Below are positions 20,872 through 32,878 of a DNA stretch of 64,000 bases, piece by piece; the stretch's first letter is position 1; every line of letters starts with the position of its first letter. The position numbers were made by a program, and so were the translations under genes. The stretch lies in the NCBI RefSeq assembly GCF_019457885.1, contig NZ_JAHZST010000001.1, forward strand, positions 124,001 through 188,000, written 5' to 3'. The DNA is from Shewanella nanhaiensis (GTDB lineage: Bacteria; Pseudomonadota; Gammaproteobacteria; Enterobacterales; Shewanellaceae). The notes under the pieces were generated by a model, which saw only the letters and a program-made list of their open reading frames with translations, made no database searches and was not told where the DNA came from.

Positions 20872-21678
20872 ATGAAAATTGTCTCATTTAACATCAACGG
20901 CATTCGCGCCAGATTGCATCAACTCCAAGCCCTTATCGATAGCCACCAGCCTGATATTATCGGCCTACAGGAAACCAAAGCCCACGATGATGTATTCCCA
21001 GTGGCGGATGTGGAAGCCATGGGCTACAAGGTACACTATCACGGTGGTAAAGCTCACTATGGCGTGGCTATGCTGTCTAAACTTGAGCCTGTGAAGGTAC
21101 AAAAAGGCTTTCCCACTGACAGTGAAGATGCCCAGCGCCGCATGATCATGGGCACATTCACCCAAGAAAATGGCCGCCCATTAACCGTGCTCAATGGCTA
21201 CTTCCCTCAAGGTGACAATATCAGCCATGAGACCAAGTACCCAGCTAAGCGTCAGTTCTATAAAGATCTAATGATCTATTTAAACCAGCACCATAGCGCA
21301 GATGAAGATATTGCCGTGATTGGTGACATCAATATTTCACCGATAGATCTCGACATCGGCATTGGTGAGCCAAATGCTAAGCGCTGGCTTAAAACTGGCA
21401 AATGTAGCTTCCAACCAGAAGAGCGTGAATGGCTTAAAACCCTGATGGATTGGGGGCTACTCGATACCTTCCGCGAACTGCACCCAGAGCGCGTTGATCG
21501 TTACTCTTGGTTTGATTACCGCAGTAAAGGGTTTGATGATAACCGCGGTCTGCGGATCGACGTGGTATTAGCAACCAAATCACTCGCTGCGCGCCTAGTC
21601 GAATCCGATGTGGATTACGATCTACGCGGCATCGAGAAGCCATCAGATCACGCACCAATCTGGAGCAGCTTTAAGTAG
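20872..21678 (+). CDS. xthA: Exodeoxyribonuclease III
   Basis: AP endonuclease and 3'-5' exonuclease of base-excision repair. It starts [18 protein letters not shown] and shows the EEP-family catalytic segments: [12 protein letters not shown] with the metal-binding Glu, [30 protein letters not shown] with the catalytic Asp/Asn, [20 protein letters not shown], and the final SDHAPIWS with the catalytic His. 268 aa, full length. It follows yciI closely and ends at two hairpin terminators. Confidence 0.97.
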   Translation: MKIVSFNINGIRARLHQLQALIDSHQPDIIGLQETKAHDDVFPVADVEAMGYKVHYHGGKAHYGVAMLSKLEPVKVQKGFPTDSEDAQRRMIMGTFTQENGRPLTVLNGYFPQGDNISHETKYPAKRQFYKDLMIYLNQHHSADEDIAVIGDINISPIDLDIGIGEPNAKRWLKTGKCSFQPEEREWLKTLMDWGLLDTFRELHPERVDRYSWFDYRSKGFDDNRGLRIDVVLATKSLAARLVESDVDYDLRGIEKPSDHAPIWSSFK

Positions 21679-21704
21679 ATCAATTTTGCTTACATAGTCG
21701 ATAT

Positions 21705-21741
21705 AAACCCCATGATTGAAACTTTCAATCATGGGGTTTTC
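21705..21741 (+). terminator. Terminator after xthA
   Basis: Stem AAACCCCATGATTGA / TCAATCATGGGGTTT followed by TCTT. Confidence 0.9.
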
Positions 21742-21765
21742 TTATTGCAACACTGACAAGCATAA

Positions 21766-21798
21766 CAAAAACGCCAACTCACAGAGTTGGCGTTTTTT
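21766..21798. terminator. Bidirectional terminator between xthA and the S9 peptidase
   Basis: AAAAACGCCAACTC, three-base loop, GAGTTGGCGTTTTTTT. It has T runs in both readings and serves the convergent peptidase gene. Confidence 0.9.
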
Positions 21799-21819
21799 TA
21801 ACTAAGAAAACAGGAGAGA

Positions 21820-23895
21820 TTAATCCTCTTTCTCTTTTGTAACTGCCTCTAGCTTGGCTTTATGATCTAGCTCGTGAGCTGGCATCTCTTTATTGTCGCT
21901 CTTGAGGTAGTGATCCATCCAGCGCATCAGACGCAGATGATAGTCATACTGAGCCGCCGCTTTACGGTTACCATGGCCTTCACCCGGGTAGTAAACCAAA
22001 CGGACATCTTTACCTTGCACTTTCATGTAGCGATAAAGCTCCATTGATTGTGCTGGATGAACACGTGGGTCATCTTTACCATGCATAATCAGCAGTGGCG
22101 TCTCAGACTGACCAGCCCAGTAAATAGGACTACGCTCTAGGTACCATTGCCACTTATCCCAAGGGTAAGAGCGGGCATGCACAAGATGCATCTCATTAGA
22201 GATATCGGTTGTACCGAACTTAGATAACTGGTTGGTCACACCCACAAACATCACGCTGGCAGCAAAGTGTTTAGTCAGTTTTGTTGCCGCCCAAGCAGAA
22301 GCGTAACCACCGTATGAACCACCAGTAATACCGACCTTTTTGCTATCGACTAAGCCCATATCAACTAAGTGATCTTTAAACTCGACCAAGTCATCAAACT
22401 CTTTACCTGCGTAATCGTTCTGACCTAGCTTTGAGTAATCAACCCCTTTACCTGTACTACCGCGATAATTAGGGTAGAAAACAGCATAACCTTGGGTTGC
22501 ACCTAGCTGACCTGGACGAGAGTAGTTGGTTAACCAACCATCTTTGTCATGGCTTTCAGGGCCGCCGTGAACGGACATGATGAGCGGATAGCGCTGACCT
22601 TTTTTATAATCCAGTGGATAGATAAGCACGCCGCCTATCTCGACACCATCTTTGGCTTTAAAAGAGATAGACTCCTGCTTTGCAAAGCGTTTATCATCTA
22701 ACCAAGGGTTAGAGTTGCTGACCTTAGTCGCTTTATGCTTGTTGCCGCGCAGCAGATAAACTTCATTTGGATGTTTAGCTGTATTAGCACGCAGAGCGAC
22801 GGTTTTATCAGAGTCAGAGATACTTAGCTGCGAAGCGATAAACTTGCCCGCTTTGACCACCTCTTTGTATTTATTACTACCTGGCTTGATTAAGCCGACT
22901 ACTGAATCAGTGTTGATATTGGTGATAAAGTAGAGTTCATTCTTACCTTTTTTCCACTCAAAATCACTCACATGACCTAAATGATTTGGCAACCACTCAG
23001 AGACCTTACCTGTCTTAGTTTCTGCGAGGAATAGACGACCCGCTGCGGGGTCATGCTTATCTTCAGCCCCAAGAATCGCGACATATTTACCATCATGGGA
23101 AAACTCAGCATCACCCAGTTTTCCCTCTGTGATAAATGAGGTGACCACCTTTTGGTCCGCAGTATTAACGATATGCCACTGGGACTTCATGTATTTATCA
23201 TCAATCAAGGCGGTAGGCTGAGTTTTGACTAACAGCTGCTCACCATCTGCTGACCACTGCACATCTGAGACATAGTCTTCAATGTTCCAGGCAACGGGTG
23301 TAAGCGGCTTATCACTAACGGCAAGATCAACCACAAATAGCTGCTTGTTGGTTAAGTCCTCTTCATAAACCTCTGCCATAAAGCCAAGTTTTTTAAGCTC
23401 TTTAACACTCTTATCTTTAGCAGGCTTAGCGATAACGGCTATCTGCTTACCATCATGGTTCAGGGCATAGCTGGCAACATCAGTCCCTTTAAGCTCAAAG
23501 GTTTTCTGCGCTTGACCACCACTGAATGGGATCTGATACAGGGCTGTAAACTTGTCTTCACCCATTTTAGCGAGGAAGTAGATCACACTGCCATCGGCCG
23601 ACCACTGAATATTGTTAACCGTGACTTGCCCTGTGATGTATGGGCGCTCAACACCTTTATCGTCAACAAGGTAGAGCTCAGCCCAGTGCAGGCCATTCTC
23701 CTCTTTATAGAGCTCACGAGGGACATAACGGGTAAAGGCAACATTGTCGCCAGATGGGCTCACTTGTGCCTGAGCTACTTGTTGCAGACCCACAATCTCT
23801 TCAGCGGTTAATATATCGCTTGAGTGCGCGGTAAAACTTAACAGACCTAGGGATAATGCGAGTGCGTGTTTAACAGTACTTAACTGTTTCTTCAT
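21820..23895 (-). CDS. S9 family prolyl oligopeptidase, exported
   Basis: Serine peptidase of the prolyl-oligopeptidase/acylaminoacyl-peptidase family, probably periplasmic. After a signal peptide (MKKQLSTVKHALALSLGLLSFTAHS) come beta-propeller repeats (VTVNNIQWSADGSVIYFLA, ISDVQWSADGEQLL-like) and a C-terminal alpha/beta hydrolase domain of about 250 residues. The catalytic Ser is in GITGGSYGGYAS, the Asp in MHGKDDPRVHP, and the His in YPGEGHGN. An upstream in-frame TTG at 23913 is possible, but the ATG at 23895 starts directly at the signal peptide. It stands alone and probably trims short peptides for nutrition. Confidence 0.93.
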   Translation of the reverse strand: MKKQLSTVKHALALSLGLLSFTAHSSDILTAEEIVGLQQVAQAQVSPSGDNVAFTRYVPRELYKEENGLHWAELYLVDDKGVERPYITGQVTVNNIQWSADGSVIYFLAKMGEDKFTALYQIPFSGGQAQKTFELKGTDVASYALNHDGKQIAVIAKPAKDKSVKELKKLGFMAEVYEEDLTNKQLFVVDLAVSDKPLTPVAWNIEDYVSDVQWSADGEQLLVKTQPTALIDDKYMKSQWHIVNTADQKVVTSFITEGKLGDAEFSHDGKYVAILGAEDKHDPAAGRLFLAETKTGKVSEWLPNHLGHVSDFEWKKGKNELYFITNINTDSVVGLIKPGSNKYKEVVKAGKFIASQLSISDSDKTVALRANTAKHPNEVYLLRGNKHKATKVSNSNPWLDDKRFAKQESISFKAKDGVEIGGVLIYPLDYKKGQRYPLIMSVHGGPESHDKDGWLTNYSRPGQLGATQGYAVFYPNYRGSTGKGVDYSKLGQNDYAGKEFDDLVEFKDHLVDMGLVDSKKVGITGGSYGGYASAWAATKLTKHFAASVMFVGVTNQLSKFGTTDISNEMHLVHARSYPWDKWQWYLERSPIYWAGQSETPLLIMHGKDDPRVHPAQSMELYRYMKVQGKDVRLVYYPGEGHGNRKAAAQYDYHLRLMRWMDHYLKSDNKEMPAHELDHKAKLEAVTKEKED

Positions 23896-24231
23896 AGTGT
23901 CTATAGACTCCAATTTGTTAACTATCTTGTTATTGTTATCTTCTTTTCTGCAGCATTATAGATTTGTTGAAGGCAAAACAAAAACAAATACTATCTTAAG
24001 TTTACTTATAAAGGGTGACTCTGAACTGAGCCTGAAAAAACGTCCTTCCTCGTTAAAAAGATCACTAAACAATGTTCGTTTAGGGTACTAATTTGTCATG
24101 ATTGGTCACTTCTCATTGTTCACTATTTGAGTGATAGTCGTTATCGAATAAAGACTTTCTATAACCAGCATCCAACGCAGATGCCTACTAATGAGTCAAA
24201 AAAAGTAAAAGAATAACAATAAGAGGGATTT
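23896..24231. other. Divergent promoter region, peptidase / acyl-CoA ligase
   Basis: About 336 bp, AT-rich, with no convincing gene. It must hold the two divergent promoters. The segment GAGGGATTT provides the ribosome-binding site for the ligase. No operator could be defined. Confidence 0.45.
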
Positions 24232-25953
24232 ATGGACGCATCTTTTTGGGATGATAAACGCGCACCTGGACTGGCAGATCAGATAGACTTTACCCAATAT
24301 GACTCTGTCATTCAGGCGATTGAGGAAGCCTTTGTCACTTATGCAGATAGGCCCGCCTTTACCAGCTTAGGTCACACCTTAAGTTTTCGTCAGATAGATG
24401 AGTACAGTGCAGCCTTTGCCCATTACCTGCAAAACCATACCTCACTGCTCCCTGGCGATGCCATCGCTATCCAGATGCTTAATACGCTTCAATATCCCAT
24501 TGCTGTTTACGGTGCATTAAGAGCGGGACTGCGTATCGTTAATACCAATCCCCTCTACACCGAGCGTGAGATGATCCATCAATTTAACGACTCTGGTGCT
24601 AAAGCGCTTTTGTGCATGGATCTGTTTGCCAAGTCCGTTGAAAATATTCAAGCTGAAACCAGCTTAGAGCTTATCCTAACCGCCAGCCTTGCTGATATGC
24701 TGCCCAGTGTAAAGCGAGTATTAATCAACTCTACTGTAAAACATATCAAAAAGATGGTTCCTAAATATCATCTCCCCCAAGCCGTTTCGTTCAGAAAGGT
24801 ACTCAAGCAATCTTTAGGTAAAGGCTTTACCCCTGCTCACCTCAATCAGCCTGATGACACCATAGTATTGCAATACACAGGTGGGACAACGGGCGTTGCC
24901 AAAAGTGCTGAGCTCACCAATGCCAACATCATCGCTAACATGTTGCAATCGGGCTCCGTGACGATGCAAAAAGGTGAAGATGGCAAGCAGTTAATGGGAG
25001 ATAACAAGCAATCCATCATGGTCGCTCCCCTGCCCCTTTACCATATCTACTCCTTCACCGTGCATTTAATGGCATTTTTCAGGCTCGGGGAGCACAGCGT
25101 ACTTATCGCCAACCCTAGAGATACCGAAACTTTCATTAAAGCGATGAAGCCATTTAAAATCACAGGTTTGATGGGACTCAACACCCTGTTTGTCTCTCTG
25201 ATGGAGAGTCCAAGTTTTAAGCAGCTCGACTTTAGTGAGATGGTATTCACCCTATCTGGCGGCACAGCTTTGATGGATGACACCGCTGAGCGATGGAAAG
25301 AGATGACGGGGGTTGGGATCTCTGAAGCCTACGGCTTAACCGAATGCTCACCTGCTGTCTGCATGAACCCCTTTAATGGTTTGGAGCGTCAAGGCACTGT
25401 AGGTCAAGCAGTGGCTGGAACTAGCCTCAAATGCATCAATGCCATCGGTGATGAAGTGCCTATCGGCGAGCGCGGTGAGCTTTGCGTCAAAGGGCCTCAG
25501 GTGATGAAAGGCTACTGGAATCGCCCTAAAGCAACACGGGAATCTTTTACGCCAGACGGTGGCTGGTTACTGACTGGGGATATTGCCATTATCGATAAAG
25601 ATGGCTATGTCAGCATTGTCGATCGCGTCAAAGATATGATCATTGTCTCAGGCTTTAACGTGTTCCCCAATGAGATAGAGGGGGTAGTAGCTACACATCC
25701 TGATGTCCTTAACTGCGCCGCTATCGGGGTACCAGATCCTAAACAGGGTGAGGTGATAAAACTCTATGTGGTCACTCAAAACGATGTCACATTGAGCGCA
25801 GAAGATCTTAAAGCATTTTGCAAAGAGCGACTTACAGCCTATAAGATTCCACGTATCTATGAGTTTAGAAAAGAGCTTCCTATGTCACCAGTTGGTAAGA
25901 TTTTACGCCGTCAACTTAAGGACGATATAACACAAGAGCAGAAGATTGCTTAA
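24232..25953 (+). CDS. Long-chain acyl-CoA synthetase (AMP-forming)
   Basis: Adenylates a fatty acid and transfers it to CoA, the entry step to beta-oxidation. ANL-superfamily motifs: LQYTGGTTGVAKSAELTN (P-loop), PLYHIYSF, AYGLTECSP (A5), GWLLTGDIAIIDKDGYVSIVDRVKDMI (A7/A8), and PMSPVGKILRRQL with the C-terminal catalytic Lys. 573 aa, normal for FadD-like enzymes. It is convergent with the AraC regulator, nine bases apart, and near fadH, which fits a small fatty-acid degradation group. Whether it is FadD itself or a paralogue with another chain-length preference cannot be told. Confidence 0.93.
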   Translation: MDASFWDDKRAPGLADQIDFTQYDSVIQAIEEAFVTYADRPAFTSLGHTLSFRQIDEYSAAFAHYLQNHTSLLPGDAIAIQMLNTLQYPIAVYGALRAGLRIVNTNPLYTEREMIHQFNDSGAKALLCMDLFAKSVENIQAETSLELILTASLADMLPSVKRVLINSTVKHIKKMVPKYHLPQAVSFRKVLKQSLGKGFTPAHLNQPDDTIVLQYTGGTTGVAKSAELTNANIIANMLQSGSVTMQKGEDGKQLMGDNKQSIMVAPLPLYHIYSFTVHLMAFFRLGEHSVLIANPRDTETFIKAMKPFKITGLMGLNTLFVSLMESPSFKQLDFSEMVFTLSGGTALMDDTAERWKEMTGVGISEAYGLTECSPAVCMNPFNGLERQGTVGQAVAGTSLKCINAIGDEVPIGERGELCVKGPQVMKGYWNRPKATRESFTPDGGWLLTGDIAIIDKDGYVSIVDRVKDMIIVSGFNVFPNEIEGVVATHPDVLNCAAIGVPDPKQGEVIKLYVVTQNDVTLSAEDLKAFCKERLTAYKIPRIYEFRKELPMSPVGKILRRQLKDDITQEQKIA

Positions 25954-25962
25954 TCCCAAGCA

Positions 25963-27042
25963 CTATTGTTTGCTTTTAGAGGTTCTGAAGCGCCCTGGCG
26001 CTTCTCCCGTCCAACGTTTAAAGGCACGTTGAAAAGCGGTAGGTGAGCCAAAACCCAATAGATAGGCTATCTCTCCAAGGGTCAATGCTGTATCACGAAC
26101 ATAGCTGATGGAGAGAGCTCGCCTTGTCTCATTGAGCGTCTGCTGAAAGCTTCCCCCCTCCTCAACCAGCTTGCGTCTAACGGTCCAAGGGGCCATATTT
26201 AGCTGCTCGGAGACCTGCTCTAAAGTGGGTGTTGTTCCGTCAAGGAGCGGGCCTATCACACGGCTGACTTTCTCATGAAAACTTAAACCCAAACGCACCT
26301 TCTCAAGTTCAGCATCTGCGCTTCGTTTTAACAGCTCAAACGTCGGTGCACTGCGATTTAGACAAGTCCAATCGAGTGCTTGAGCCTTAATCACTAAATA
26401 GTTGTTTGACTGGTTAAAGGCAACGTCACAATTGAAATATTCACTATATTTATCCGCATACTCCGGAGCTGGAAATTCGAAACAGACCTTCTCGATCGCA
26501 CCTTCGTGACCAGTTAGATTTTTAATCACCTGATACCAACCTGATAATACTGAGTCCACCACAAAATGATTAAACTCGTTGTAGGGGTTGATTGAGTAGA
26601 ACATCAGTACGCCCTGACCATCTTCAATACCATATTCACGGCACAGTTCACGGCTTTTTCCCATCTCCATTCCAAAGGCATGATTAACATAAAAGGCCGA
26701 CTGGCCTCGAGAGTTATACTTATTGAGCAACTCATAGGTAGCTAGCTGTGCACACGCTTGCTTGAGATCTTGCGATGAGAGTGCCAACAAGCCTGCCACC
26801 CCTAAGTTAGTTGCCGTCGTCACCTCCCCCATCACTAACCCTAGCCAAGGTGTTTGTGACTTTTTAATACAGTCATGGCCTAAACGCATAAATTTAGGGA
26901 TAGTCACTCTCGCATCGGGTGATGATAAAGCTTTATGGTCAATAGAGTATTTATCTAAAATATCATCAGGGCTAATGCCCAGTAGCAGCATCGCTTTGAT
27001 CACAATTTCAATGTAAGAGACAGAGATATCACCGAGTTTCAC
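25963..27042 (-). CDS. AraC family transcriptional regulator (OruR/ArgR-like type)
   Basis: The N-terminal ~220 residues match the Arabinose_bd-type ligand domain (LLGISPDDILDKYSIDHKAL, LARLGHDCIKKS-like, WLGLVMGE). The C-terminal ~100 residues are an AraC helix-turn-helix pair (APWTVRRKLVEEGGSFQQTLNETRRALS, ALTLGEIAYLLGFGSPTAFQRAFKRWTGEAPG). GTG start. It is divergent from fadH (117 bp) and convergent with the acyl-CoA ligase, so both are candidate targets. Regulators of this type often sense fatty acids or other hydrophobic acids, an inference here. Confidence 0.92.
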   Translation of the reverse strand: MKLGDISVSYIEIVIKAMLLLGISPDDILDKYSIDHKALSSPDARVTIPKFMRLGHDCIKKSQTPWLGLVMGEVTTATNLGVAGLLALSSQDLKQACAQLATYELLNKYNSRGQSAFYVNHAFGMEMGKSRELCREYGIEDGQGVLMFYSINPYNEFNHFVVDSVLSGWYQVIKNLTGHEGAIEKVCFEFPAPEYADKYSEYFNCDVAFNQSNNYLVIKAQALDWTCLNRSAPTFELLKRSADAELEKVRLGLSFHEKVSRVIGPLLDGTTPTLEQVSEQLNMAPWTVRRKLVEEGGSFQQTLNETRRALSISYVRDTALTLGEIAYLLGFGSPTAFQRAFKRWTGEAPGRFRTSKSKQ

Positions 27043-27138
27043 AACGCACCACCATGCAAATTATAATCATCAATTTGTTAACATTAGTCATTGGCTAATC
27101 TTATCATTCGCTCTATCTTTAACCAATAATTTAGATAA

Positions 27139-29177
<2,039 letters not shown>

Positions 29178-29178
<1 letters not shown>

Positions 29179-29191
29179 TACCAATCAGTAT
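29178..29191. repeat. Lone ATACCAATCAGTAT repeat after fadH
   Basis: Same end sequence as the MITE-like element at 33.7 kb, here as a single copy overlapping the last base of the fadH stop codon. Possibly an element remnant. Confidence 0.6.
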
Positions 29192-29227
29192 CACGATTTG
29201 ATTCACTTAAACTAAACGAGCCGTTAG

Positions 29228-30454
29228 CTAAAAATAGTAACGGCTCGCTAACTGCCACTGCTGCTCAATTAATCTCTTATCATAACCTTGAGCTACACGC
29301 GCCGGACGCGTTGAGTCGATGCGATTATATTCAGCCTGAAGAAACCAACCTTTACGCCACTGATAGCCATAGGAGAGAGTGGCGGCATTTCCACGCTCGC
29401 TATTATCATCATCCGGGGTTAGATCATTATCGGTAACGCGAAACTCTTCAAATCTCAGAGAGAGCCGATGCTTCTGCCATTTACGACTCAATAAAATGAA
29501 CCCACTATCATAGTCATTATCAACAATGTTTATCCCAGAAGGCGCTCTCATCAAGGTATCGCCTTTCAAATATTGAGCAATCAGTTCAATACGATAAGGT
29601 AAGCGCCATTTAGCTCCTAGGTGAGCAAAGCGTGTTAGCCAAGTATATTGCCCCTCTTTTACCACTCGAGTGTCACCGTCGTTATCATAGTATCCAAGCT
29701 CCACTCTCCCATTTCCTTGCATACGCCATTGAGTCTTAAGGTGGTAGCCGATATTGTTGTCCAGCTCTAAGAAGGGGTCTGACTCCCTTGCCTGCTCTGT
29801 CAATGAGCCCCCATCAAGACTGGGAAGCGCACTCAGTGGCAGCTTTTCTTGCTGCAGAGTCTGACGAGAACTGTTTGTCCAGCCGTGCCAAGATAACATG
29901 GCACCAGCCGTGTCATTACTCTGAAAAATCTCAGCGGTTAGCCTGAAATCATGGCGAGAGCCGCTAAACTTGCCTAGCTGATCTATGCTCAGCTCGCCAC
30001 CGATATGGCGAACCTCCTCACCAATCCAGCTATTGATACCAGAATAGGTGAGCGTATAGGGTGACGACCAAGCCGTCGCAATATTCTCCATGGAGATACT
30101 CGGATATAAGAGCCCAAACCTCCCAGATAATCTCAGCCCACTGTCCCAAGGTAGCCCTTTATACTTAAAATACGCTTCGGTAAAACCAATATTATCCCTC
30201 ACGCCATCCCAATAGGCATTAGCCACCACATGGGCTGAAAAAGGGTTTTCCCAATCCAGATGATAACTAAGGCCTGCTTGAGCTAATGATAACTGGCCAT
30301 TAGGATTAAAACGAAACTTACCCAATCCACCATCGACATATGATGTGATGCTATCTGTGTAACTGGCTCTTATGTCCACAACACCTGAGACTTGATGCTC
30401 TGCCGCCATTAAGTTTGATGAGACTAACATTAACATCCATGGCCAATATTTCAT
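29228..30454 (-). CDS. Outer-membrane beta-barrel protein, porin-like
   Basis: Predicted exported barrel protein of 408 aa: signal peptide MKYWPWMLMLVSSNLMAA, then alternating amphipathic strands with many aromatic residues (RLSGRFGLLYP, YQWRKGWFLQAEYNRID), and the C-terminus LASRYYF with terminal Phe, the assembly signal. No named family is recognised; it resembles phosphate- or sugar-type porins only in general character. It is the third gene of an operon with a cupredoxin-like protein and a GGDEF/EAL protein, 87 bp downstream of the latter. Together these suggest a surface function tied to c-di-GMP, which is unproven. Confidence 0.8.
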   Translation of the reverse strand: MKYWPWMLMLVSSNLMAAEHQVSGVVDIRASYTDSITSYVDGGLGKFRFNPNGQLSLAQAGLSYHLDWENPFSAHVVANAYWDGVRDNIGFTEAYFKYKGLPWDSGLRLSGRFGLLYPSISMENIATAWSSPYTLTYSGINSWIGEEVRHIGGELSIDQLGKFSGSRHDFRLTAEIFQSNDTAGAMLSWHGWTNSSRQTLQQEKLPLSALPSLDGGSLTEQARESDPFLELDNNIGYHLKTQWRMQGNGRVELGYYDNDGDTRVVKEGQYTWLTRFAHLGAKWRLPYRIELIAQYLKGDTLMRAPSGINIVDNDYDSGFILLSRKWQKHRLSLRFEEFRVTDNDLTPDDDNSERGNAATLSYGYQWRKGWFLQAEYNRIDSTRPARVAQGYDKRLIEQQWQLASRYYF

Positions 30455-30541
30455 CGCTTCCCCTTTTCATTGGGCATATGCTTGCCCTTATACACCGGCT
30501 GATAAAAATGAGCTTCATACCTAGCAGTTCCAACATGGATC

Positions 30542-32878
30542 TTAATAAGGTGATCTGGCCAACCAATCGGTAATTTTGTCTGCATCTAAAGGTCTGGATA
30601 GGTAGAATCCCTGCCCCAATTCACATCCTCGCTCTGCAAGCCAGTTTAATGCTCCCTCATCCTCTATGCCTTCGGCCACCACACTTAAACCTAAGTTATG
30701 AGCCAGTTGTAATGTCGAATTAACAATAATGCGATCGTCTTGATTCACCATTAAATTTTGCACAAATGATTTATCAATTTTCAGTTCATCCACAGGTAAC
30801 TGCTTTAACTGAGCCAAGGATGAATATCCTGTGCCGTAATCATCAATCGATAGTTTAAGACCACTTTTTTTCAGTACTGTCAGCTGTTTTATTGCATTTT
30901 CAGGATCTGATACCACGGCATCTTCGGTGATCTCTAAAGTGAGCACATCTATTGGCACACCTTTATGGTTCACAAGATCCAACACATATTGGCAGAAACC
31001 TTCATCCTTTAAGTTTTCAGCAGAGATATTAATCGCGATACATAGCTCTATGCCCTGAGGCTTCCACTTAAGGTACTGCTCGAGAGACTCATTGATGACC
31101 CAATGGGTTAGCGCATTCATCTGCCCCATCTGCTCAGCAATCGGAATAAACAGATCTGGCGGGATCATGCCTCTATCCGGGTGTTGCCAACGCACCAGAG
31201 CCTCTACATGAGTCACCTTCTTTAACTTAAGATCTAATTTTGGCTGATAAAAAAGCACCAACTCTCCATTATCAATGGCGGATTTCAACTCATTAATCAG
31301 CTGTAAGCGCTCCAATGTATTACCATCGATCTGTTGCGTGTAGATCTGTTGATCCAATCTATTTTTTTTCGCGTGTTGTAGGGCAGTATCAGCTTGGCGC
31401 AATAGGGTCTCTAAATCGCTTGGGTAGTGAACAAAACTGATCCCGATAGAGAGTTGAAGATGTAGAGAGATATCTTGATATCGATACTCTGCTTCAATGC
31501 TTTTTTGCAGCTCACTCATCAAGCCCCTTAACTCTTTTGGAGAGATAGCTTTAAAGGCTAAGGCGAACTCATCTCCCGTCATATGGCAAACAAGGTCAAT
31601 CTTATCGAAAGATGATAATCGCTTACCGATCTCTTTGATCACTTCATCCCCCACCACATGACCTAAAGTACCGTTAACTTCGGTCATACGCTTAATATCA
31701 ATTAAACAGATGGCAACAGCTGACTTACTGTTAAACCAAGAGGAGGTGACACGCTTTAGCTCATTCTTATTGGCGAGCTTAGTCAAAGGATCATGGTATG
31801 CCTGAAATGCAATTTCACTCTCACGGCTCAATATCGCCTGCTGCATCACAGTAAATTCCTCGGCTAACAGCTGCATCTCGACACTGTTTCCCACTTGAAC
31901 TTTGGAGTTGTAGTTCCCCTTAGCGATATACCTTGCCTGTTCAATCAAGAGTTTAATGGGTTTTGTCACACCACTTGAGATAAAAAAAGCCAACAATAGA
32001 GAGACTGGCAGCATCAATAAAATTAAGCCTAACTGCTGTAACCACTGTTTCTGGAATGACTCAAGCACATCGTACCGAGTCCGAAACATAAAGGCATGCA
32101 CCTGCTTTCCATCAATAATTCCAAGCTGTTCATGCCAAAGCACATAATCTTCATTAACCAATCCATTAGCAATAAAATCGGAAACGGCAGCACTGTCAGC
32201 AGAATTTAACGCTTTACCTGACAAACTAAAAAACTGATTGTCCACTCCACTTTGCGTTGCTACAAACCCCGCATTTAATCCTGTATGTAACTGCAAAGAT
32301 TTTGCTAATGCATCGTCAATAATAAAGCCAAATCCCACCCAACCAATGACATTGCCCGCACCACTGGTTAAAGGCGCGAATTTAATCTGGTAGATATTCT
32401 CTCCCAATGAATAGAGTGGATTGGCATTTTCAAGTCCTGCATCTAGGGGGTAGCGAAATGCTTGCCCCTGCTCAGGTCCAACTATTACCTTCCCCAAATC
32501 CTGCACGTCAGTGTTAAGCACCAACTCACCTATGATGGTCCCATGCCTATCAACAGCAATAGCCAGATCGGCGTTGATTCGTTTTCTATGGTTATTCAAA
32601 GCCACCAGAAAGCTGCGACTGTCGTTATCAATAAAAATGTCCTTAAGACCAAAATCTTTCGCCGCAGTTTCGGCAAAGGCCGAAAGGTAGTAGTGGCGTT
32701 GACCATAATCAGACTTAAACACTAGCTCGGCCACAGATAGCTGGTTACTCAATTGCTGCTGCTCAAGCCGTTGATTGGCAAAAAAAGTGATTGAAAATGA
32801 GATTGCTTGAACCGCTATCAACAAGATAACGAAGAAGCCAAAGATGCGGGTTTGTATTCGATTGAATATCCCTGTCAT
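30542..32878 (-). CDS. Membrane GGDEF/EAL protein (c-di-GMP phosphodiesterase)
   Basis: Order: N-terminal membrane segment (FGFFVILLIAVQAISF), a periplasmic Cache-like sensor (about 40-270), second membrane segment (LGLILLMLPVSLLLAFFI), HAMP (VTKPIKLLIEQARYIAKGNY), GGDEF domain, EAL domain. The GGDEF signature is degenerate (MTGDEF), so cyclase activity is doubtful. The EAL domain has EALVRWQHP, NISAENL, LEITEDAV and DYGTGYSSLAQLKQLPVDELKIDKSF, the residues expected of an active phosphodiesterase. Its start overlaps the stop of the cupredoxin-like gene (TAATG), so the two are translationally coupled. The periplasmic sensor probably responds to something related to that protein. Confidence 0.93.
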   Translation of the reverse strand: MTGIFNRIQTRIFGFFVILLIAVQAISFSITFFANQRLEQQQLSNQLSVAELVFKSDYGQRHYYLSAFAETAAKDFGLKDIFIDNDSRSFLVALNNHRKRINADLAIAVDRHGTIIGELVLNTDVQDLGKVIVGPEQGQAFRYPLDAGLENANPLYSLGENIYQIKFAPLTSGAGNVIGWVGFGFIIDDALAKSLQLHTGLNAGFVATQSGVDNQFFSLSGKALNSADSAAVSDFIANGLVNEDYVLWHEQLGIIDGKQVHAFMFRTRYDVLESFQKQWLQQLGLILLMLPVSLLLAFFISSGVTKPIKLLIEQARYIAKGNYNSKVQVGNSVEMQLLAEEFTVMQQAILSRESEIAFQAYHDPLTKLANKNELKRVTSSWFNSKSAVAICLIDIKRMTEVNGTLGHVVGDEVIKEIGKRLSSFDKIDLVCHMTGDEFALAFKAISPKELRGLMSELQKSIEAEYRYQDISLHLQLSIGISFVHYPSDLETLLRQADTALQHAKKNRLDQQIYTQQIDGNTLERLQLINELKSAIDNGELVLFYQPKLDLKLKKVTHVEALVRWQHPDRGMIPPDLFIPIAEQMGQMNALTHWVINESLEQYLKWKPQGIELCIAINISAENLKDEGFCQYVLDLVNHKGVPIDVLTLEITEDAVVSDPENAIKQLTVLKKSGLKLSIDDYGTGYSSLAQLKQLPVDELKIDKSFVQNLMVNQDDRIIVNSTLQLAHNLGLSVVAEGIEDEGALNWLAERGCELGQGFYLSRPLDADKITDWLARSPY

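Noticed and set aside
30542..32878. Diguanylate cyclase activity of the GGDEF/EAL protein
   Set aside because: The signature is MTGDEF, lacking the first Gly, so only the EAL half is credited.
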